Source: an uncultured Elusimicrobia bacterium (GTDB lineage: Bacteria > RUG730). Taken from it: a stretch of 62,347 nucleotides of DNA. How positions within the stretch are numbered: position 1 is the first letter of the stretch; the number at the start of each line of letters is the position of its first letter. The DNA is taken from contig ONXP01000020.1 of the NCBI GenBank assembly GCA_900321865.1, positions 1-62,347 of the forward strand, read 5' to 3'. A program made the translations under genes and the position numbers. Under the pieces are notes generated by a model. It did no database searches and was not told the origin of the DNA. It worked only from the letters and a program-made list of their open reading frames with translations. Shown here piece after piece: positions 27,797-36,247 of the stretch.

Positions 27797-28411
27797 ATGT
27801 CTATAGAAAATTTGTTAAAAAAAATTAATGAAAAAGATTTACTTCTTCAAGAAAAAATAAAAAAAGAAATTGAAGAAGAAAAAAACAATATTTGTAATAT
27901 TTTAAACAATGAATTTGAAACTTTTAAAAAAACTTCTAGAATAAATTTTCAAAGAAAATTAGAAAATTTAAAAAATTCCAAGGAAACAGAATTAGAAAGT
28001 TTTAAACAAAAAAAACTTTTAGAAATAAAAAGAGAAATTTTAAAATCTGTTTTAGATGATTTTTTTAATAATTTAAAACTTTTTGATAAAGAAAAATACT
28101 TTAATTGTATTAAAAAATTATTAGAAAAATTAAAAAGTTGTGTTGATTTTAATTCAAAAAGTAAAATTTCTATAGGAAATGATTTGGAATGTTTTTCAAA
28201 AGACAAAAATTTTGAGAATGAAATAAAATCTTTTATAAAAAAGACTTATGATTTTGATGAAAAAAATATTTTTTTTGATAAAAATATAATTTTTGGAATT
28301 AGCTATAGTGAAGATAAAATAAATATTGATTTATCTTATGATTCTATAGTCTCAGAAATTTCAACAAAATATGAAATAGAAATATCTAAAATATTATTTG
28401 GAAATAAATAA
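27797..28411 (+). CDS. ntpE: V-type ATP synthase subunit E (peripheral stalk)
   Basis: 204 residues. The N-terminal half (about 1-105) is a charged coiled coil rich in Lys and Glu, and the C-terminal half is a mixed alpha/beta globule, the expected layout of the E stalk subunit. Sequence identity with known E subunits is weak by eye, and the call leans on the position 3 bp after the proteolipid gene, the usual K-E order. Its stop overlaps the start of the next gene by one base (TAATG). Confidence 0.82.
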   Translation: MSIENLLKKINEKDLLLQEKIKKEIEEEKNNICNILNNEFETFKKTSRINFQRKLENLKNSKETELESFKQKKLLEIKREILKSVLDDFFNNLKLFDKEKYFNCIKKLLEKLKSCVDFNSKSKISIGNDLECFSKDKNFENEIKSFIKKTYDFDEKNIFFDKNIIFGISYSEDKINIDLSYDSIVSEISTKYEIEISKILFGNK

Positions 28412-29508
28412 TGAAAAATTTTGATTTTTTAACAATTTCTCCTACTAGAGTTATTGAAAATATAGATTTTTTTGATAAAAATACTCTTGAAAAATATTTT
28501 TTTGTATTTAGAAAAAATCCTTATATTCTAATAAAAAACGATGTTTACGAAAAATTCTCATCAAAAATTCATAAAATTTTCAAAAAAGAAAATATAATAG
28601 AATTTTTTGGAGAATGTTCAAAAATAGAAATTGCTAGATTAAAAAAAATTTTCTTAGAAAAAAAAGCGACTAGCATAATAGGAATGGGCGGAGGAAAACT
28701 TTTAGACACTGCCAAAGCTATAGGAAATGAAATGAATATTCCTATAATTACTCTGCCTACTAGTTCTAGCCAGGGAGCATCATCCAGTGCTTTATCTGCT
28801 ATTTATAACGAAAATCATATAATAGACGAATGCCGAGATATAATATTTACAAAGGCTCCTGATTTTGTTTTTATTGACTACTATTTACTTTTAGATGAAC
28901 CTCAAAAATTTTTAATATTTGGAATGACGGATTCTCTTGCTAAATATTATGAAGCTTATGCCTTTACTTCTGGAAAAAGTGAAAATATTTTTACCCAAGT
29001 TGCATTAAATCTAGCTAAATATATAAAAAAAACGATTTTTAAAACTAGTGAAAAAGCTGTTTTAGATTTTAAAAATCATAAATTAACTGATGATTTAAAA
29101 AATATTTTTAAAATTAATTTAGTTTTAGCACCAATGGTTGGCGGAATAGGTGGAGAAGGATGCAGAGTTTGTATTAGCCATGCCGTTAATAATTCTTTGA
29201 CACAAATAGAAAGAATTAGAAAATTAAATTTTATGCATGGTGAGCAGGTAGCATTTGGAAATCTTTTACAATTATATTTAGATCCTAGAGATGAAACAAA
29301 AAAAGAATTAGAAGAACTTTTGTCGTTTCATAAAAAATTTAATCTTATGACAGATTTTACTTATTTTTCCAATGAAAAATTATCAGAAAACGAAAAAAAT
29401 ATTTTTATAAATTATATTTTTTCTGATGTAGAAAGTTTAAAAAATATGCCTCAAAAAGTTTCAAAAAACCAAATGCTAGATGCTATGAAATTTTTTAAAA
29501 TGATATAA
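28411..29508 (+). CDS. Glycerol-dehydrogenase-like iron/zinc-containing alcohol dehydrogenase
   Basis: 365 residues. An N-terminal dinucleotide-binding domain has IIGMGGGKLLDTAKA (89-103) and the phosphate loop LPTSSSQGASSSA. The metal ligands expected for GldA (D173, H256, H274 in the Bacillus enzyme) align with D174 (FGMTDSLAKYYEA), H257 (CISHAVNN) and H276 (FMHGEQVAFG). It should oxidise glycerol or a related polyol, or reduce the matching ketone, with NAD(P); glycerol-1-phosphate dehydrogenase is an alternative within the fold. Its start overlaps the ntpE stop by one base, implying coupled translation, an odd partner for an ATPase stalk. Confidence 0.85.
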   Translation: MKNFDFLTISPTRVIENIDFFDKNTLEKYFFVFRKNPYILIKNDVYEKFSSKIHKIFKKENIIEFFGECSKIEIARLKKIFLEKKATSIIGMGGGKLLDTAKAIGNEMNIPIITLPTSSSQGASSSALSAIYNENHIIDECRDIIFTKAPDFVFIDYYLLLDEPQKFLIFGMTDSLAKYYEAYAFTSGKSENIFTQVALNLAKYIKKTIFKTSEKAVLDFKNHKLTDDLKNIFKINLVLAPMVGGIGGEGCRVCISHAVNNSLTQIERIRKLNFMHGEQVAFGNLLQLYLDPRDETKKELEELLSFHKKFNLMTDFTYFSNEKLSENEKNIFINYIFSDVESLKNMPQKVSKNQMLDAMKFFKMI

Positions 29509-29917
29509 AATTTATATTTTTATTTTGATTTATAAAACATCAAACGTCAAAATTTATTTATTTTTTTTTCAAACAATTAATAATTTTAAAAGTTTTACAC
29601 ATCAAAATCTGTATAACTAATGTATAAATACTTTAAAAGTATTGTAAAATATTTAAAATTTTATGTATAAATGTATTATAATTTTTTATAAAAAATGTAT
29701 AAAAAATTAAATTTCTTTAAACAATAAAAATATATACATTTTATTCACTTTTAAAAAAAACTTGATTTTCAAAAAAAGTATTAAAAATTAAAAACTTTTT
29801 TTGTTTTTTTATTTTTATTAACATTATACAGACTTTATATATTAATTTATTATTTTTATAATTGACATAAAAAAGCAAAAAAATAAAATTAATTTTAAAT
29901 TTTGATAAGGATTTTTT
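29509..29917. other. 409-bp AT-rich intergenic region upstream of dnaN, candidate origin
   Basis: No gene. It holds one exact match to the relaxed DnaA-box consensus TTWTNCACA (TTTTACACA, 29593-29601, plus strand) and near matches TTATACAGA (29608-29616 minus; 29824-29832 plus) and TTATACATA (29662-29670 minus). The heptamer TGTATAA recurs at 29610, 29621, 29664 and 29696. Long A/T tracts could act as an unwinding element. The dnaN promoter lies at its right end. Origin function is inference. Confidence 0.35.
29862..29889 (+). promoter_or_regulatory. Sigma70-type promoter for dnaN
   Basis: TTGACA at 29862-29867 and TAAAAT at 29884-29889, spacer 16 bp, 28 bp before the dnaN ATG. Confidence 0.6.
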
Positions 29918-31024
29918 ATGCATATAAAATGTTCTAAGAAAGATTTAATGAATTCACTTTCTATGTGTAGTATGCCTGCTATTTCTAACATTAACAATAA
30001 TCCTATTATTAATAATCTTTTATTTTTGTTTGATAATGAAAAACTTAATTTGATTTCCACAAATTTAGAAATAACAATAAAAACTGATATAAAAGCAGAA
30101 ATTATAGAAAAAGGTAATATTACTATTCCGGCTAAAAAACTAATAGATATTACTAAAGAAGCTGATGAAAATATAGATATTATCTCAAATGAAAATAAAG
30201 TTAATATAAAATTTGGAAATTCTAGATTTTCAATTTTAGGAATGTCATCTGATGATTATCCTAGTCTTCCAAATTTAGAACTGAAAGAAGATGATTCTGA
30301 TATTATTTTTTTAGAAAAAAATATTTTTATTCAAATGATAAAAAAAACAATTTATGCAGTTTCAACCGATAGAGATAGATTTGTTTTAAATGGCATTTTA
30401 TTAAAAATAGAAAATAAAACTTTAACATTAGTTTCTACAGATGGAAAAAGACTTTGTGTTGTATCTAGTGAATTAGAAAAAGAGACAACTAATTTTATAG
30501 AAATAATTATTCCAACCAAAACAATAAATGAACTTTTAAAAATTTTAGATAAAATTAATTCTAATATTTTATATATAAAAACTAATGATAATCAGGTTTT
30601 ATTTAAGCTAGGCGATACTATTTTTATTTCAAAGGTTGTTGATGGAAAATTTCCAAATTATAAACAGGTTATTCCAAATAATTTAACTAAAAAAGTAATA
30701 TTATCTAGATTAGAATTTTTATCTGCTACTAAAAGAGCATCTATTATCAATTTAGATTCTATAAAATATTTATTTAATGAAAATAAACTTATAGTTTCAG
30801 CTATTTCACCAGGTGTAGGAGAAATAGAAGATGAACTAAAAATAGATTATACACAAGAAAATTTTGAGATAGCTTATAATCCAAGATATATAATGGATTT
30901 TTTGGAAAGCATTGATGACGAAAAAATTAGTTTAGAATTAGATACATCTTTTAATCCTTGTATAATAAAACCTTTAAAAGATGATAATAATTATATTTGT
31001 GTAATAATGCCAATGAGAATATAA
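29918..31024 (+). CDS. dnaN: DNA polymerase III sliding clamp (beta subunit)
   Basis: 368 residues, the usual size for three clamp domains. It begins MHIKCSKKDLMNSLS, has ISTNLEITIKTDI early in domain 1, VLNGILLKIENKTLTLVSTDGKRL in domain 2, and ends with the clamp-typical YICVIMPMRI (usual end VxMPMRL/I). The ring tethers polymerase III and other repair factors to DNA. AAGGA (29905-29909) precedes ATG. dnaA is 15 kb away at 46.2 kb rather than directly upstream. The gene is followed after 15 bp by the phosphofructokinase gene. Confidence 0.96.
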   Translation: MHIKCSKKDLMNSLSMCSMPAISNINNNPIINNLLFLFDNEKLNLISTNLEITIKTDIKAEIIEKGNITIPAKKLIDITKEADENIDIISNENKVNIKFGNSRFSILGMSSDDYPSLPNLELKEDDSDIIFLEKNIFIQMIKKTIYAVSTDRDRFVLNGILLKIENKTLTLVSTDGKRLCVVSSELEKETTNFIEIIIPTKTINELLKILDKINSNILYIKTNDNQVLFKLGDTIFISKVVDGKFPNYKQVIPNNLTKKVILSRLEFLSATKRASIINLDSIKYLFNENKLIVSAISPGVGEIEDELKIDYTQENFEIAYNPRYIMDFLESIDDEKISLELDTSFNPCIIKPLKDDNNYICVIMPMRI

Positions 31025-31039
31025 AATTTGGAGGAAAAA

Positions 31040-32242
31040 ATGAATTTAGGAATTATAACTAGCGGTGGTGATTGTGGCGGACTTAATGCAGTGGTAAAGG
31101 GAGCTAGTAGAATGGCTTCGTCACTTGGTATAAAATTATTTGTTATACCTAATGGATATGCTGGACTTTATAATTTAGTAGAATTTGACAGTTTAGTAGA
31201 ATTAAATAAACTTAGAGCTGATGAATTTTCAGCTGTTTTAGCAGGATCTGAGGCTGGGCATTCTAGGGTAAAAATCAAAAAAATTAACGATGAAAATAAA
31301 TATAATAGAATAAAAGAAGGCTTGAAAAAATTTAATATTGATGGCTTAGTGATTTCTGGAGGGGATGATACTGGTAGTGTAATAGTAGATCTTTCTAATC
31401 AAGGTATAAAATGTGTTCATGCACCAAAAACGATGGATTTAGATTTGCAAACTTATTCTGTTGGTGGAGATTCTACGGTTAATAGAATATCAGATTTTGT
31501 ATTTGATTTAAAAACTACTGGTATTACTCATAATAGAGTGATAGTAGTTGAAGTTTTTGGTAGAAATGCGGGTCATACAGCATTTCGTGGTGGAGTGGGA
31601 GCAGAGGCAGATGCTATACTAATTCCGGAGGTTCCAACAGATTTTGATGCTTTATATTTAGATGTAAAAGAAAAGTTATGTTCTAGAATAAAAAATAGTG
31701 ATGTAAAAAAGGGAACATATATGATAGTTGTAGCCGAAGGGCTTTGTGATGCCAGCGGAAAAGAAATAGTAGACGAGTCTGCTGGAGTTGATGCATTTGG
31801 ACACAAAAAATTAGCAGGTGCTGGAAAGTATGTTTGCCAGGAATTGGATAAAAGATTTAAAAATGATCCAGAAATTTTAGATTTTATGAAAGAAACAAAA
31901 ATGTATGTAAAAGGGCTTTATGAAACTCCAGAAGTGAGAGAGGTAAGACCGGGACATTTAGTTAGATGTGGAAAATCTAGTGCCTTTGATGTAAATTTTG
32001 GACTAGAAGCCGGTGGGGCTAGTGTTATGCTCTTAAAAAACGGCATTTTTGGAGTTACGATTGTTGATGTAAAGGGTGACAATATTAGATATATGAAAAC
32101 AGAAGATGCTATAAAGCAACGTCATGTAGATGAAAGTTTGATAGCATTTTATGAAAAGATGGGTTTTTGTTTTGGCAGAAAAAAAGTAAATAAAGATATG
32201 AAATTTACTTTAATAAATACAATGCCAGAGAGACATTTATAA
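31040..32242 (+). CDS. pfp: Pyrophosphate-dependent 6-phosphofructokinase
   Basis: 400 residues from ATG 31040; the in-frame TTG at 31028 overlaps the GGAGG ribosome site (about 31030-31034) and is rejected. Nucleotide/PPi site SGGDCGGLNA (8-17), GGDDT (107-111) with Asp110, and APKTMDLDL (128-136) with Lys130. Asp and Lys at these two positions, where ATP enzymes have Gly and Gly, are the established mark of PPi dependence. It phosphorylates fructose-6-phosphate reversibly using pyrophosphate, saving ATP in glycolysis and allowing use in gluconeogenesis. EVFGRNAGHTA is the fructose-6-phosphate site. Confidence 0.93.
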   Translation: MNLGIITSGGDCGGLNAVVKGASRMASSLGIKLFVIPNGYAGLYNLVEFDSLVELNKLRADEFSAVLAGSEAGHSRVKIKKINDENKYNRIKEGLKKFNIDGLVISGGDDTGSVIVDLSNQGIKCVHAPKTMDLDLQTYSVGGDSTVNRISDFVFDLKTTGITHNRVIVVEVFGRNAGHTAFRGGVGAEADAILIPEVPTDFDALYLDVKEKLCSRIKNSDVKKGTYMIVVAEGLCDASGKEIVDESAGVDAFGHKKLAGAGKYVCQELDKRFKNDPEILDFMKETKMYVKGLYETPEVREVRPGHLVRCGKSSAFDVNFGLEAGGASVMLLKNGIFGVTIVDVKGDNIRYMKTEDAIKQRHVDESLIAFYEKMGFCFGRKKVNKDMKFTLINTMPERHL

Positions 32243-32249
32243 AATTTTT

Positions 32250-32321
<72 letters not shown>

Positions 32322-32350
32322 TTTTATATTTAAAAAAATAAAGATTTATA

Positions 32351-32385
32351 TTTTTTTTGTTGTTTTTTTTTGTTGTATTTTTTTT
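32351..32385. repeat. Poly-T tracts (T8, T9, T8) upstream of an outer-membrane protein gene
   Basis: Tracts of eight, nine and eight T separated by GTTG and GTTGTA, 65-100 bp before the ATG of the following outer-membrane protein gene. Homopolymers of this length are prone to slippage. A 12-bp palindrome TCTATGCATAGA (32411-32422) lies between the tracts and the ribosome site. Confidence 0.7.
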
Positions 32386-32449
32386 ATTTTTGTATATCTT
32401 ATAAAGAGAGTCTATGCATAGATTTATTTTTTTTATTTTAGGAGAATAA

Positions 32450-33055
32450 ATGAAAAAAAATTTAGTTTTACTATCTGTTTTGTTTGTTTTTAGTTTTGTT
32501 TCATTGTTTGCAGAGACTGCTGGAAAATGGAGTGTTGGCTACAGTGTAGACAATATTTTAAATTTTAATAAAGAAAATGATAGACGATTAAATGATGGAA
32601 ATATTTCTGGTAGTTATTGGTTTGATGAAAAAATGGGGTTAAATTTTGATTTAGGTTTTGACAATTATAAAGAATATCTTGTTACAGGTCATGATTATTA
32701 CAATGATCCTATACTATTAAAACAAGAAATATCTCTTTTTAAAATTAGTTTAGGATTAAATAATATTATTACAGAGTCTGGGAAATTTAGATTATTTTCT
32801 AATGAAAATATTTATTATGAAAAGGTTACTACTAAGTATAATGGAGAAGAGTGGGATAGAGAGTCTGGTAATGAGTTTGGTATAACTATTGGGTTAAATG
32901 CTGAATATTTTGTTTATCAATCTTTTTCATTAGCTCTTAGAGCTGATGTTATAAAATTTTGTAAAAATAAAAACGATCATGTAGGAAAGAATAATACAGA
33001 ATTTGAATTATTAGATACGGTTAGTCCAACTCTTACAGCTAGATATTATTTCTAA
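32450..33055 (+). CDS. Outer-membrane beta-barrel protein of unknown function
   Basis: 201 residues with a clear signal peptide (about 1-21, VLLSVLFVFSFVSLFAETA). The mature chain is a run of amphipathic strands with aromatic girdle residues (GKWSVGYSVDNI, GSYWFDEKMGLNFDLGF, FSLALRADVIKF) and ends in TLTARYYF with the C-terminal Phe that marks barrels folded by the BAM complex. About eight strands, OmpW/OmpA-barrel size. No specific family recognised. It follows tRNA-Thr and poly-T tracts, has GGAG ribosome site (32440-32443), and is closed by a strong terminator, so it is a single-gene unit. Confidence 0.75.
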   Translation: MKKNLVLLSVLFVFSFVSLFAETAGKWSVGYSVDNILNFNKENDRRLNDGNISGSYWFDEKMGLNFDLGFDNYKEYLVTGHDYYNDPILLKQEISLFKISLGLNNIITESGKFRLFSNENIYYEKVTTKYNGEEWDRESGNEFGITIGLNAEYFVYQSFSLALRADVIKFCKNKNDHVGKNNTEFELLDTVSPTLTARYYF

Positions 33056-33086
33056 TTTTTATAGTAAAAAATCTTTTTATTATTTT

Positions 33087-33118
33087 AGCCACCTATTTTT
33101 CTTTAGGTGGCTTTTTTA
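33087..33118 (+). terminator. Rho-independent terminator after the barrel gene
   Basis: AGCCACCTA (33087-33095) pairs perfectly with TAGGTGGCT (33104-33112), 8-nt loop, then T-rich sequence. The next gene starts at 33123. Confidence 0.93.
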
Positions 33119-33122
33119 TTTT

Positions 33123-33779
33123 ATGGAAAACAGTATAAATTTTTATAAATCTATATATAAAGAAATCGATTCTATTATAAAAAATAGATTTTTAGAGTTC
33201 GAAAAATTTAAAAATAAAACTGATTATGAAATTTTTATAGAGTTTTGTTTTTGCCTTTTTACTCCACAAAATAAAGCTATTTTTGCAGATTTAGCTATAA
33301 AAAAACTTTTAGAAAAAGATCTACTTTTAAATGGCAAATTAGAAGAAATTATTGACAACATAAAAGGTCTGGTTCGCTTTCACCAAAATAAATCAAAATA
33401 TTTGATAGATGCCAGAAATAAAATTTTTATTACAAAAAAAATTAAATTAAAGGAAATTTTATTTTCAGAAAAATCTAATTTAAATAATTTAGATAAAAGA
33501 AAAATAATTTATGAAAATTTTTTAGGGCTGGGAATGAAAGAAAGTAGCCATTTTTTGAGAAACATAGGACTTGGCGAAAATTTAGCAATTTTAGATAGGC
33601 ATATTTTAAAAAATTTGAAAAAATTAAATGTTATAAAAGATATTCCTAAAACTTTAACATATAAAAAATATTTAGATATTGAAAAAAAAATGCTTCTATT
33701 TTCTGAAAAAATTAACATAAAACTAAAATATCTGGATTTTGTTTTTTGGTATAAAGAAACTGGAGCAGTGTTTAAATAA
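33123..33779 (+). CDS. N-glycosylase/DNA lyase, Ogg2 type (8-oxoguanine repair)
   Basis: 218 residues of the HhH-GPD superfamily in the Ogg2 branch, best known from archaea and Thermotoga. LGLGMKESSHFLRNIG (about 138-153) is the helix-hairpin-helix segment with the catalytic Lys, LAILDRHILKNL (about 157-168) supplies the catalytic Asp, and the conserved C-terminal end FWYKETGAVFK is characteristic of Ogg2. It excises 8-oxoguanine and nicks the abasic site. There are no Fe-S cysteines as in endonuclease III. ATG lies directly after the preceding terminator with little room for a leader, so its ribosome site is unclear. Confidence 0.88.
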   Translation: MENSINFYKSIYKEIDSIIKNRFLEFEKFKNKTDYEIFIEFCFCLFTPQNKAIFADLAIKKLLEKDLLLNGKLEEIIDNIKGLVRFHQNKSKYLIDARNKIFITKKIKLKEILFSEKSNLNNLDKRKIIYENFLGLGMKESSHFLRNIGLGENLAILDRHILKNLKKLNVIKDIPKTLTYKKYLDIEKKMLLFSEKINIKLKYLDFVFWYKETGAVFK

Positions 33780-33831
33780 ATTCAAGTATTCCTTGAAAAA
33801 AAACAATAAAAATCAAAAACATATCATATGT

Positions 33832-34524
33832 TTATAAATTTTTAAATTTTATTATATCGTCTTTATAACCTATAATAAAAATAGAATCGCCCTCTTCCAA
33901 AATATCGCTAGACGATGGTAAAATATTTATATCTTCTTTAAAGTCAGTTTCTCCATTTTCTGTTAAAAAAGGGATTTTTTTCTTTATCGCTACAATGTTT
34001 AGTTTGTATTTATTTCGTATTTGAGAGTCAAGAATAGATTTATTATATAATAGTTTTGGGACTTTTATGTCGATTAAACTATAATTTTCTGAGAATGTAA
34101 TAGTTTCCAAAATATTAGAACTAATTAAAGATTTAGCTAACTTTTCTGCTTCATCTTTTTCTGGAAAAATAGTTTTATCTGCTCCGACTTTTAGTAAAAT
34201 TTTTGCATGAAGAATAGAATTTGCTTTGACGATTAATTTTTTTGCACCTAGATTTTTTAATATCATTGTGATCAAAATGCTAGCTTCTAAATTGTTTCCA
34301 ATAGAAATTATAATATCGTCCATAGATTTTAGGTTTAATTTTTCTAAAATTTTTTCATCAGTAGCATCGGCAACAATTATATTATTGATTATATCAGACA
34401 CATCTTTTACTTTTTCTTCTGAAATATCAATAGCTAAAATATCACAATTTTCTTTTGACAATGATTTTACTAGATTTGATCCAAATTTTCCTAGACCGAT
34501 AACCGCTATTTGTTTTTTTGCCAT
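33832..34524 (-). CDS. trkA: K+ uptake regulatory subunit TrkA/KtrA
   Basis: 230 residues: an RCK_N Rossmann domain (about 1-130) with AVIGLGKFGSNLVKSL, an acidic residue ending strand 2 in ILAIDIS, and VVADATDE; then an RCK_C ligand-binding domain (about 140-230). It binds nucleotides on the cytosolic face and gates the TrkH/KtrB channel. The single RCK pair (rather than the duplicated E. coli TrkA) fits a KtrAB-like system. It is 3 bp downstream of the channel gene, on the same strand. A palindrome AAACATAT-C-ATATGTTT (33817-33833) overlaps its stop codon. Confidence 0.93.
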   Translation of the reverse strand: MAKKQIAVIGLGKFGSNLVKSLSKENCDILAIDISEEKVKDVSDIINNIIVADATDEKILEKLNLKSMDDIIISIGNNLEASILITMILKNLGAKKLIVKANSILHAKILLKVGADKTIFPEKDEAEKLAKSLISSNILETITFSENYSLIDIKVPKLLYNKSILDSQIRNKYKLNIVAIKKKIPFLTENGETDFKEDINILPSSSDILEEGDSIFIIGYKDDIIKFKNL

Positions 34525-34527
34525 AAA

Positions 34528-35838
34528 TCATCCTATTAATATTTTTCCTTCCGGATATTTTAAGTTTAATTCTTTAGTATTTATAAAAACTTTTGATGTA
34601 ATAAATAAAATATAAACTCTACCTATAAACATTAATAAAATTATAATTATTTTCCCTAAAATGGTTAAATTTTCTGTTATACCTAAAGATAATCCTGTGG
34701 TGGAAAGTGCCGAAATTACTTCAAAAACGATATTTATTATATTAATATTTTTTTCTGTTAATAATAAAATAAATGTTGATGAAAATGAGATTAAAATATA
34801 AAACAAAAATAAATTTATACTTTTTTGTATAACATTTTCTTCTATAGTTCTTTTAAAAATAAATGTATTTTTTTTGCTTAAAAGTGTAGAAAAAAAATTT
34901 TTAAGTAAAATGAGAAAAGTAGTAGTTTTAATTCCGCCACCCGTTCCAGTGGGAGAAGCTCCTACAAACATCAAAAATATACAAACTAAAATATTTACAT
35001 TCAGATAATTTTTTATATTTAATATGCTAAAACCTGCCGTTCTGGTAGTTATAATTTGAAAAAAAGAAAGAGTAAGTTTTTGAAAAAAATTATAATTTTT
35101 TATAGCACTGTTGTATTCTGTAAAGAAAAAAATTATAGATGGAATTATTATTAAAATGCAGGTTAAAAATAAAACAACTTTTGTATGAAAAGAAATTTTT
35201 TCTTTTTTAAAAATAAAATTATATAAATTTTCTATGACAATAAAACCTATTCCGCCTAATATGATTAAAATAGATAAAGTATTTATAAAAATATAATTAT
35301 TATGAGGTGTAAAATTATCACCTAAAATCATAAAACCAGCATTGCAAAAAGCGCTAATAGAGTGAAATAAAGCCAAAAAAATAGCTGAAAAATTAAAAGT
35401 TTTAAAAGATATTAAAATAAATAAAAACCCAATAAATTCTATAAAAAATGTAAATTTTAGTATTTTAAAAACAGATGTTTTTATATCTTTTATCTCATCG
35501 ATATACATTAAACTAGCTATTTTTTCATTTACGGATAATTGTTTTTTGCTAATAGTTATAAGGAAGCTAATTATAGCCATATATCCTAGACCACCTAGTT
35601 GTATAAGTAGCATAATGATTATTTTGCCATAAATAGAAAAATATTTTTCAATATTTATAGTATTTAAACCACATACACAAATAGAACTGGTTGCAGTGAA
35701 AAAAATATCTATAAAAGAATAACTAAATCTGGCATTTCTCATAATAGGAAAAGATAAAAGAAAAGTTCCTATTATGATCATATTTAGAAAGCCAAAAATA
35801 ATTTTTGAAACTGGATTGTCAAAAATTTTTAAATTCAT
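34528..35838 (-). CDS. K+ transporter TrkH/KtrB-type channel subunit
   Basis: 436 residues, hydrophobic throughout, with four membrane-pore-membrane repeats. Filter-type glycine segments are visible at TSSICVCGLNT, SISAFCNAGF, TTRTAGFSIL and SALSTTGLSLG, and the intramembrane loop between repeats 3 and 4 is ASPTGTGGGIKTTTF. The short N-terminus and length are closer to KtrB than to E. coli TrkH. It takes up K+ (possibly Na+-assisted) across the inner membrane, together with the TrkA/KtrA protein encoded 3 bp downstream. Confidence 0.92.
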   Translation of the reverse strand: MNLKIFDNPVSKIIFGFLNMIIIGTFLLSFPIMRNARFSYSFIDIFFTATSSICVCGLNTINIEKYFSIYGKIIIMLLIQLGGLGYMAIISFLITISKKQLSVNEKIASLMYIDEIKDIKTSVFKILKFTFFIEFIGFLFILISFKTFNFSAIFLALFHSISAFCNAGFMILGDNFTPHNNYIFINTLSILIILGGIGFIVIENLYNFIFKKEKISFHTKVVLFLTCILIIIPSIIFFFTEYNSAIKNYNFFQKLTLSFFQIITTRTAGFSILNIKNYLNVNILVCIFLMFVGASPTGTGGGIKTTTFLILLKNFFSTLLSKKNTFIFKRTIEENVIQKSINLFLFYILISFSSTFILLLTEKNINIINIVFEVISALSTTGLSLGITENLTILGKIIIILLMFIGRVYILFITSKVFINTKELNLKYPEGKILIG

Positions 35839-35844
35839 AAAAAT

Positions 35845-35873
35845 AAAAAAAAGATGAATAAAAATTATTCACC
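35845..35873 (-). terminator. Rho-independent terminator after rplT
   Basis: On the minus strand GGTGAAT (35873-35867) pairs with ATTCATC (35859-35853, one G-U pair), 7-nt loop, followed by eight T. It separates infC-rpmI-rplT from the TrkH gene. Confidence 0.8.
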
Positions 35874-35887
35874 TTTTTTATTGTTTT

Positions 35888-36238
35888 TTATAAAGATTTG
35901 ACTTTTAGAACTAACTCTTCAAAACCTTTTATATCGTTTACAGCGATATCTGCCAAAATTTTTCTATCAATTATGATGTTTAATTTTTTTAATCCAGATA
36001 TAAATCTGCTATAACTCATATCATACATTCTGGCTGCTGCATTAATTCTTTGAATCCATAAACTTCTGAAATCTCTCTTTTTTTGTCTTCTGTCTCTATA
36101 AGCATATTGAAGCCCCTTTTCTACTTGTTCTGTCACATGTCTCCATAAATTGTTTTTACCTAATCTATATCCTTTTGCTAATTTAAAGTATTTCTTTTTT
36201 CTGTTTCTAGATGTTTTTCCACATTTTACTCTAGCCAT
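35888..36238 (-). CDS. rplT: 50S ribosomal protein L20
   Basis: 116 residues, canonical length. [25 protein letters not shown] near the N-terminus and [21 protein letters not shown] in the middle are diagnostic. L20 organises 23S rRNA early in assembly and in several bacteria represses its own operon by binding the leader; such a leader is present upstream of infC here. GGAGG precedes ATG by 5 nt. It is the last gene of infC-rpmI-rplT and is closed by a terminator. Confidence 0.98.
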   Translation of the reverse strand: MARVKCGKTSRNRKKKYFKLAKGYRLGKNNLWRHVTEQVEKGLQYAYRDRRQKKRDFRSLWIQRINAAARMYDMSYSRFISGLKKLNIIIDRKILADIAVNDIKGFEELVLKVKSL

Positions 36239-36247
36239 TTTCTCCTC

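Noticed and set aside
29509-29917. CRISPR array or direct-repeat array in front of dnaN
   Set aside because: The repeated TGTATAA heptamers are short, irregularly spaced and in both orientations; there are no spacer-sized units.
31028-31039. Earlier TTG start for the phosphofructokinase
   Set aside because: It overlaps the GGAGG ribosome site; the ATG at 31040 gives the family's usual N-terminus.
33784-33833. Inverted repeats between the Ogg2 and TrkA genes as a bidirectional terminator
   Set aside because: TTCAAG/CTTGAA and AAACATAT/ATATGTTT can fold, but neither has a T run on the correct side and both are A/T-rich; left as a note only.
36210-36222. DnaA-box-like TTTTCCACA inside rplT and similar ones in the PBP2 gene
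   Set aside because: Isolated matches within coding sequence, expected by chance in AT-rich DNA.
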